Shown: positions 1 through 3,983 of the stretch, in pieces
How the letters are laid out: each line of letters starts with the position of its first letter
How positions within the stretch are numbered: position 1 is the first letter of the stretch
Origin: JAXDBV01 sp034678415
GTDB taxonomy: Bacteria > Bacteroidota > Bacteroidia > Bacteroidales > VadinHA17
Assembly: GCA_034678415.1 (NCBI GenBank)
Contig: JAXDBV010000035.1
Coordinates: 1 to 5,644, forward strand
DNA length: 5,644 nt
Reading direction: 5' to 3'
Translations under genes and position numbers: made by a program
Notes under the pieces: generated by a model
Seen by the model: only the letters and a program-made list of their open reading frames with translations
Databases searched by the model: none
What the model was told of the DNA's origin: nothing

Positions 1-728
1 AGAATACCCCCATGGATATGACACAGGACATCGGCGCCGGCCCCTACAGGTGTATCGTGCGCTGGAGACCAATGTCATGGAAGGTCGATGGGCAGCAATA
101 TATTAATGAAAGAGCCATTTCCACCCAACAGACAGGCTTTTCTTTCGTTGCCCAGAGCCGCAACTGGCTCCCCGACCCTGTCGGAGGGATCCTCTGGTTC
201 GGGGTCGACGACACCTATACAACCGTGTATACCCCCATGTATTGCGGCATGACGACCGTACCCGAAAGCTTTGCCGTCGGTAACGGCTCGATGATGGAGT
301 TCAGCGAAAATGCCGGATTCTGGGTGTTCAACCAGGTGTCTAACTTTGCCTATACACGCTACTGTGACATGATCAGTGATATACAACCGGTACAGGATAA
401 ACTCGAACTGGGGTATATTGAAAAGATTAAGGAGGTGGACAACACCGCCGCAGAACTGTTCAAAAAGAGCCCGAAAAAAGCCAGGAAATACATCACAGCG
501 TTCTCGGTTAATGCCGGAAACCATACAGTGGCCGAATGGAAAAAACTGTATACCTTCCTCTTCGCGAAGTATATGGATGGGAATATCAAGGCCGATCGCC
601 CTGTACCACAGGGATATAAATACTATACACCCGCGGTAAAGCAACCGGGATATGATGAGCAGTGGTACCGTATGGTGGTGGAAGACGCGGGAGAAAAGCT
701 TAAGGTCCCTGAAGGCGGAGGTCACTAA
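1..728 (+). CDS. Peptidase C69 family dipeptidase, C-terminal part (5' partial)
   Basis: This is the C-terminal half of a family C69 (PepD-like) dipeptidase, an N-terminal-nucleophile hydrolase that cleaves dipeptides. The frame is open to the left edge (N-T-P before the first in-window Met at 12), and that Met lies inside a conserved stretch (TPMDMT..IGAGPY), so the true start is upstream. Counting from Met 12, family-typical blocks are RWRPMSWKVDG (18-27), ERAISTQQTGFSFVAQ (33-48), GGILWFGVDDTYTTVYTPMYCG (58-79, two blocks run together) and FWVFNQVSNFAYTRY (103-117). The catalytic N-terminal Cys is not in the window, so activity and any signal peptide cannot be judged. About 241 residues are seen; C69 proteins are usually around 500 or more (recalled, not measured). 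The C-terminus is polar and ends in EGGGH before TAA. The next gene starts 111 bp downstream, so tight operon coupling is not indicated. Family call is firm; substrate is unknown. Confidence 0.93.
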   Translation, partial: NTPMDMTQDIGAGPYRCIVRWRPMSWKVDGQQYINERAISTQQTGFSFVAQSRNWLPDPVGGILWFGVDDTYTTVYTPMYCGMTTVPESFAVGNGSMMEFSENAGFWVFNQVSNFAYTRYCDMISDIQPVQDKLELGYIEKIKEVDNTAAELFKKSPKKARKYITAFSVNAGNHTVAEWKKLYTFLFAKYMDGNIKADRPVPQGYKYYTPAVKQPGYDEQWYRMVVEDAGEKLKVPEGGGH

Positions 729-789
729 TCCATTATGCATTCTTCACCGGTATATGATCAAACCCTGCTGATAAATCAAAAATAATTTG

Positions 790-797
790 TAATATTG
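790..797 (+). promoter_or_regulatory. Possible -7 promoter box upstream of rplS
   Basis: TAATATTG matches five of the six fixed bases of the Bacteroidetes -7 element TAnnTTTG and would place a transcript start about 35 bp before the rplS ATG at 840. A near miss, TAATTTG (one base short), lies just before it at 783-789. No clear TTG-type -33 element is seen about 20 bp upstream. This is an AT-rich gap where such matches arise by chance, so the call is weak. Confidence 0.25.
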
Positions 798-839
798 CGG
801 GCGATTTTCAAAACCGATGATTCACAAATACGTACTGAA

Positions 840-1187
840 ATGGACTATTTAAAGGCCGTTGAGAAAGCATACCAAACCGGGAAGGTATTTCCCGATTTCA
901 AGGCAGGCGATACGATCACTGTTCATTATAAGATCATTGAAGGGAATAAAGAAAGGATACAGCAGTTCCGGGGTGTTGTTCTCCAGAGAAAAGGAAGCGG
1001 CAACACTGCTACATTTACCGTCAGGAAAATGTCAGGAAATATTGGCGTGGAAAGAATCTTCCCTGTCTCTTCCCCCTTCATCGAACAGATAGAACTGAAC
1101 AAGAAAGGGAAAGTTCGGAGGGCAAAGATTTTCTATTTGCGTGAACGCACCGGAAAAAAAGCCAGAATACAGGAAAAGAAGATCTGA
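840..1187 (+). CDS. rplS: 50S ribosomal protein L19
   Basis: This encodes ribosomal protein L19, a component of the large subunit that sits near the 30S-50S interface. The 115-residue length from ATG 840 is normal for the family. Diagnostic blocks are FKAGDTITVHYKIIEGNKER (20-39), FRGVV (43-47), FTVRKMSGNIGVERIFPV (59-76) and GKVRRAKIFYLRERTGKKAR (90-109). The frame stays open upstream to a TTG at 795, which would add 15 residues (RAIFKTDDSQIRTE after the initiator), but L19 homologues normally begin at the MDxLKAVE-like helix, so I chose ATG 840. No Shine-Dalgarno is visible, which is usual in Bacteroidota. The gene is closed by a strong intrinsic terminator about 20 bp after the stop. In many bacteria rplS follows rpsP-rimM-trmD; here the upstream neighbour is a peptidase gene, as often in Bacteroidota, where this operon is split (recalled). 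Confidence 0.97.
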   Translation: MDYLKAVEKAYQTGKVFPDFKAGDTITVHYKIIEGNKERIQQFRGVVLQRKGSGNTATFTVRKMSGNIGVERIFPVSSPFIEQIELNKKGKVRRAKIFYLRERTGKKARIQEKKI

Positions 1188-1205
1188 GACAAATGGATAT
1201 TACAG

Positions 1206-1233
1206 GAGAGGCAGCCAACCGGCTGCCTTTTTT
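1206..1233 (+). terminator. Intrinsic terminator of rplS
   Basis: A perfect 7-bp GC-rich stem, GGCAGCC (1210-1216) and GGCTGCC (1221-1227), closes an AACC tetraloop and is followed by six T (1228-1233). The A/G-rich bases before the stem can pair with the T run and lengthen the stem. It lies about 20 bp after the rplS stop, on the same strand, and separates rplS from everything downstream. There is no matching T run on the other strand, so it acts in one direction. Confidence 0.93.
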
Positions 1234-1334
1234 ATTGAAAACATTACACGGTTCCCAGTATAAATAATGATTCCCGATGGCCTGAACACGTTAAGAACCG
1301 TAAGCTCCGGGAAAAACGAGTAGAAAAATCCGCC

Positions 1335-1446
1335 CGGCAGGTGAAATATAAGAATTGTGTAATTAATTACTGAATTCACTCGGTACATGAAATACAAGAA
1401 TTACCTAATAAATTATTGAATTCGCCCGGAAGATTTTAAGAATTGA
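1335..1446. repeat. Degenerate 46-bp tandem repeat, about 2.5 copies
   Basis: Copy 1 (1335-1380) and copy 2 (1381-1426) align without gaps over 46 bases with 35 identities, counted by hand. Shared blocks are CGG, TGAAATA, AAGAATT, TAAT, AATTA and TGAATTC. Copy 3 begins in exact phase at 1427 (CGGAAGAT), loses about four bases, keeps AAGAATTG and fades out near 1446. A further unit is found at 3703-3748, beyond the sulfatase gene, so this is a dispersed family and not only a local slippage product. The units are not well conserved between copies and are not separated by unique spacers, so it is not a CRISPR array. Confidence 0.8.
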
Positions 1447-1493
1447 CACTTTCCAATAGAACCTTTCTATGCCTTCAGAAACATATGGGCTAG

Positions 1494-1634
1494 TCAACCC
1501 CGCGGACTGAATAAAGCAACACGACCTTTACGGTATTCTTTGATATCCAGTGCTCTAACGATATCTGCCCGGGAAATGTGCCCATAGATCGTACCAGGTT
1601 CGAAATCAAAATACTCACCCGGAATAATATACAT
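1494..1634 (-). other. Short ORF, 46 residues, unknown and perhaps not a gene
   Basis: An ATG at 1634 (minus strand) opens a 46-codon frame ending in TGA at 1494-1496. It starts MYIIPGEYFDFEPG and continues through GHISRADIVRALDI and KEYRKGRVALFSPRG. An in-frame TGA lies three codons before the ATG, so it cannot extend upstream. The mix of residues looks protein-like, with charged and hydrophobic residues alternating, and codons such as GGT, CGT and GAA are unremarkable. I do not recognise it. GHISRADIVRAL has a loose resemblance to the GIITRxDIxRAL end of CBS motifs, but at this length that means little. It is not in the ORF-rich part of the window and has repeats on both sides, so it could be a remnant of a larger gene or a chance frame. 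Confidence 0.22.
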
Positions 1635-1649
1635 TCTGTCTCAGGAGAA

Positions 1650-1664
1650 AAAATAAAATTTACG
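1650..1664. repeat. 15-base match to the downstream repeat region
   Basis: AAAATAAAATTTACG occurs here and again at 3713-3727, inside the dispersed 46-bp unit. The preceding bases are also similar (GGAGAA here, GGGG there). The sequence is simple and AT-rich, so chance or shared origin with the repeat family are both possible. If related, it is a partial unit sitting directly before the sulfatase promoter. Confidence 0.4.
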
Positions 1665-1699
1665 GGGTGGTTTAAAGATTTTTTGTTTCCTTAATTATG

Positions 1700-1720
1700 T
1701 AATTTTGAGCTATAATTTTG
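1700..1720 (+). promoter_or_regulatory. Probable sulfatase promoter: two TAATTTTG -7 boxes
   Basis: TAATTTTG appears twice, at 1700-1707 and 1713-1720, each an exact match to the Bacteroidetes primary sigma factor -7 element TAnnTTTG. A TTTG at 1682-1685 could serve as a -33 element, but it is 14 bp before the first box and 27 bp before the second, and the usual gap is about 17-23 bp, so the pairing is imperfect. A start here gives an untranslated leader of about 110-130 bases before the ATG at 1839. No operator or extracytoplasmic-sigma type element was recognised. Confidence 0.5.
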
Positions 1721-1838
1721 ATTCCTTTCATCTAAAGCCTGTTTCCTGTGTATACCTTAATAATACACGAGATTAAATAATTATCAGTCAACAGTTTTCA
1801 GTAATTACGAACATTCCTAACAAAACCAAGAAGATAAA

Positions 1839-3350
1839 ATGAAAAAAATCCAACACATTGAAGTAAGGAGTTTCATATTAATTTCACCAATACTCCTGTT
1901 TGGTTATTCATGTTCTCAAAAGAAGATAGAGAAACCCAACATCCTGTTCATTGCAGTTGATGATCTAAGACCAGAACTGGGATGTTATGGTAATACAGTC
2001 GTTATTACTCCCAATATAGACAGGCTTGCAAAAACCGGGATGCTGTTCAGCAACGCGTATTGCCAGCAGGCACTTTGCAATCCTTCCCGCGCCAGTTTGC
2101 TGACCGGGATGCGGCCTGATGCCATCAAGGTTTGGGACCTTAATACCCATTTCAGAAAGGCCGTACCGGATGCGGTTACCCTGCCTGAATTTTTTAAGAG
2201 CCAGGGATACCGTGTGGAATGCCTGGGCAAGATATTTCACGATACTGAGGAAATGGAGGATACGCACTCATGGAGCAATCCTAAAAAGTCTCTTAAGGAT
2301 ATCGGTGATTATCCTGATACAACAATGCAACGACTAATGGGACTTAAATTCAGAGGGATTCAACTCAGAAAAGAAGGAGTTCCTGAGTCCCGAATACAAA
2401 AACCGCTTTGTGTGAGTACCATGTCGGTGGATGTGCCTGACAATGAATTCCGGGATGGAGCCATTGCTGATCTCGCAATAGATTTTCTTGAAGAAATCAA
2501 TGAACCTTTCTTTCTTGCAGTTGGTTTTTACAGACCACATCTGCCTTTTGTGGCACCAAAAAAATATTTCGATTTATACGATCCTGAAAAGATACCGGTA
2601 GCAACAAATCCCTACCTTCCTCAGGATTGCCCGGTTATGGCAATGAATACGATGGGAGAATTGAGAGGTTACGCGGATTTTACTGATGCTCCTTCACCGT
2701 TTGAAGGAAGTCTTCCCCCGGAGAAAAGACAACAGCTGAAGCATGGATACTATGCGTGTGTATCATATATAGATGCCCAGATTGGACGCCTCCTGGATGG
2801 ACTCGAATCTAAAGGTTTGTCTGAAAACACTATCGTCATTCTTTGGGGTGACCATGGATGGAAGCTGGGTGAACATAACAGCTGGGGAAAGATGACCAAT
2901 TATGAGATCGATACACGTGCCCCGATGATTATCCGTGTGCCCCGGATGAAAAAGAAAAATGTAAAAACGGACGCACTGGTGGAATTTGTGGATATATACC
3001 CCTCGATATGTGAACTTGCCGGATTTCCTGTATCAGAAAGCCTTGAAGGAACTAGTTTCATGCCATTGATGAAAAAACCTGGTTTAAAATGGAAATCAGC
3101 TGTTTTTAGTCAATTTATGAGGACAACGGATAACGGTTCCTTTATGGGCTATTCAATCCGGACCAGGCAATACAGATATGTGGAATGGATAAATATGGAA
3201 ACAAAGATTGTGGTAGGCAAGGAGTTATTTGATCATCATACTGACCCTGAAGAAAACATTAACATTGCAGGCCTGCCTGAGAACAGTGACCTGGTTAAAT
3301 TGTTGTCCAAGAAACTCGCAGAGGGCTGGAAAGCTGCCATGCCTGAGTGA
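1839..3350 (+). CDS. Type I sulfatase, iduronate-2-sulfatase-like, exported
   Basis: This is a complete formylglycine-dependent sulfatase of the alkaline phosphatase superfamily, which removes sulfate esters from glycans. It resembles human iduronate-2-sulfatase. The nucleophile motif is CNPSR with Cys80, to be converted to formylglycine, followed by ASLLTG. Probable metal and substrate residues are Asp41-Asp42 (AVDDLRPELGCYG), Arg84, Lys131 and His134 (LGKIFH), His234 (GFYRPHLPF), Asp338-His339 (WGDHGWKLGEH) and Lys351 (SWGKMTNYE); all have counterparts in the human enzyme. The C-terminal subdomain ends with the typical ELFDHHTDPEENIN block (462-475). At 503 residues the length is normal. 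The N-terminus is basic then hydrophobic and reaches a Cys at 25 (LLFGYSC), suggesting a lipoprotein signal with an untypical lipobox. An in-frame TAA at 1818-1820 fixes the start at 1839. No sulfatase-maturing enzyme or glycan-degradation partners are in the window. Desulfation of uronate-2-sulfate in glycosaminoglycans is the best guess, but related subfamilies act on other sulfated sugars. Confidence 0.93.
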   Translation: MKKIQHIEVRSFILISPILLFGYSCSQKKIEKPNILFIAVDDLRPELGCYGNTVVITPNIDRLAKTGMLFSNAYCQQALCNPSRASLLTGMRPDAIKVWDLNTHFRKAVPDAVTLPEFFKSQGYRVECLGKIFHDTEEMEDTHSWSNPKKSLKDIGDYPDTTMQRLMGLKFRGIQLRKEGVPESRIQKPLCVSTMSVDVPDNEFRDGAIADLAIDFLEEINEPFFLAVGFYRPHLPFVAPKKYFDLYDPEKIPVATNPYLPQDCPVMAMNTMGELRGYADFTDAPSPFEGSLPPEKRQQLKHGYYACVSYIDAQIGRLLDGLESKGLSENTIVILWGDHGWKLGEHNSWGKMTNYEIDTRAPMIIRVPRMKKKNVKTDALVEFVDIYPSICELAGFPVSESLEGTSFMPLMKKPGLKWKSAVFSQFMRTTDNGSFMGYSIRTRQYRYVEWINMETKIVVGKELFDHHTDPEENINIAGLPENSDLVKLLSKKLAEGWKAAMPE

Positions 3351-3629
3351 ACCACATCCCGGGGAGTAAAAGTAATTATACATTGGATTATTGATACCCG
3401 CATCGAAGAGGAATATACTGATATTTAAACCATTAGGGTAAAGAAGCTGTTTATAACCCGCTTGAGAATACTCATTTTAGAGGCAGTGATTGAATTATTC
3501 AGAAAAGTATTGCATCAAGACAACAGGATATTATACTTCTTGCATGGACCACATACACAATGTAATGGATATGGGAGCTATGAAACCGTGCTACTGAAGG
3601 GCCGGATATGACAACCTGCACCGTTCACC

Positions 3630-3644
3630 GGCAGCTTCTCTGCC
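3630..3644. repeat. Small hairpin
   Basis: GGCAG (3630-3634) and CTGCC (3640-3644) form a perfect 5-bp stem around CTTCT. Neither strand has a T run after it. It could be a weak structural element, but such short stems are common by chance. Confidence 0.3.
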
Positions 3645-3664
3645 AGCCATCATTTGTACGGAAG

Positions 3665-3682
3665 AACCGGAAGCTTCTGGTT
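3665..3682. repeat. Near-palindrome centred on AAGCTT
   Basis: AACCGGAAGCTTCTGGTT is an 18-base inverted repeat with one mismatched pair that would be G-U in RNA. TTTAA follows on the plus strand, too short to call a terminator. It lies about 300 bp after the sulfatase stop, so a late transcript end for that gene is possible but poorly supported. Confidence 0.35.
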
Positions 3683-3702
3683 TAATGAGAAGCAAATCCA
3701 CC

Positions 3703-3748
3703 CGGTACGGGGAAAATAAAATTTACGTAATAAATTGCTGAATTCGCT
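3703..3748. repeat. Dispersed copy of the 46-bp repeat unit
   Basis: This segment aligns without gaps to copy 2 of the tandem array at 1381-1426, with 35 of 46 identities counted by hand. It begins CGGTAC and ends TAATAAATTGCTGAATTCGC, where copy 2 ends TAATAAATTATTGAATTCGC. Same length, same orientation and same end sequence make common origin likely. It lies on the other side of the sulfatase gene, about 2.3 kb from the array. Confidence 0.72.
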
Positions 3749-3754
3749 CAAAGT

Positions 3755-3768
3755 AAATTACGTAATTT
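3755..3768. repeat. Perfect 14-bp palindrome
   Basis: AAATTACGTAATTT is its own reverse complement. Its core TTACGTAA (3758-3765) also occurs at 3723-3730 inside the neighbouring repeat unit, 35 bp away, so two identical 8-bp palindromes flank the GAATTC-containing end of the unit. It may be a protein-binding site or the tip of a small mobile repeat. No gene nearby has an obvious start that it would control. Confidence 0.6.
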
Positions 3769-3980
3769 CATCCTTGTCTGCCGTCATCATGAGCGAAAAT
3801 TGTAAAACGAATACTCCTGGCATTAAATTCTTCATGCCTGTTCTTCTGATAACACGAAGGGGATATCCGTTGGCTCTTAGCGCTTCATCAGGTATTCCTT
3901 GATGTGTTACTTACCCTGTCCCATGGATGGGTAGCTCATGAAGCGGCGTACCGGGTAGCTGTCTTTACGTATGAACCCGG
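3758..3980 (-). pseudogene. Possible decayed coding remnant downstream of the AsmA-like gene
   Basis: On the minus strand, two broken frames read like protein. From about 3980 one frame reads PGFIRKDSYPVRRFMSYPSM, then GQGK, a TAA stop (3911-3913 region) and, in the same frame, HIKEYLMKR and another stop. A second frame, open from 3910 to TAA at 3758-3760, reads IPDEALRANGYPLRVIRRTG and continues to MMTADKDEIT. Neither has a good start codon near its beginning. I do not recognise a family. These may be scraps of an old gene broken by stops and shifts, or chance open stretches; the evidence is only residue composition. Confidence 0.18.
3951..3980 (-). terminator. Inverted repeat after the AsmA-like gene, possible weak terminator
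   Basis: CCGGGT (3951-3956) and ACCCGG (3975-3980) form a perfect 6-bp GC-rich stem with an 18-base loop, starting four bases past the stop codon of the minus-strand gene. There is no T run after it on the minus strand and the loop is long, so it is not a standard intrinsic terminator. It might slow transcription or be chance. Confidence 0.25.
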
Positions 3981-3983
3981 GAG

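Larger units (their letters stand above)
1234..1838. other. Gene-poor interval between rplS and the sulfatase gene
   Basis: About 600 bp with no confident gene. It holds, in order, two and a half degenerate copies of a 46-bp tandem repeat, a short minus-strand ORF of doubtful reality, a 15-base match to the downstream repeat region, and the probable sulfatase promoter with a leader of about 110 bp. Inside that leader is a weak 6-bp inverted repeat (GTGTAT 1748-1753, ATACAC 1763-1768). The interval is AT-rich. I saw no tRNA-like cloverleaf and no transposase fragment. Confidence 0.75.
3351..3983. other. Gene-poor convergent interval
   Basis: About 630 bp lie between the stop of the sulfatase gene and the stop of the opposing AsmA-like gene. 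I see no intact gene here. It contains small hairpins (3630-3644 and 3665-3682), the dispersed 46-bp repeat unit, a 14-bp palindrome, protein-like but broken minus-strand frames and an inverted repeat beside the AsmA stop. No hairpin followed by a T run is visible after the sulfatase stop, so how that transcript ends is unclear. Confidence 0.75.

Noticed and set aside
75..740. Open 221-codon frame on the minus strand across the C69 gene
   Set aside because: It is antisense to a gene with clear family motifs and its translation shows no recognisable domain; a shadow frame.
729..839. Structured L19 leader RNA for autoregulation
   Set aside because: rplS leaders are known in some Bacteroidota, but I found no convincing stem here beyond a short TTTTCAAAA palindrome; a covariance search would be needed.
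1200..1397. 65-codon minus-strand frame
   Set aside because: It runs across the rplS terminator hairpin and into the tandem repeat; its C-terminal residues are just the hairpin read backwards.
1335..1446. CRISPR array
   Set aside because: Copies are directly adjacent, diverged from each other and lack unique spacers; no cas gene is present.
3351..3380. Terminator directly after the sulfatase stop
   Set aside because: CCCGGGG near 3358 is a short palindrome only, with no loop of useful size and no T run.
3758..3835. 25-residue minus-strand ORF from ATG at 3835 (MKNLMPGVFVLQFSLMM...)
   Set aside because: Looks slightly like a signal peptide but is short, ends in the palindrome, and its frame is open well upstream of the ATG with no sign of a start site.
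3929..3960. Direct repeat GGGTAGCT at 3929-3936 and 3953-3960
   Set aside because: Eight bases, two copies, no wider similarity; likely chance.
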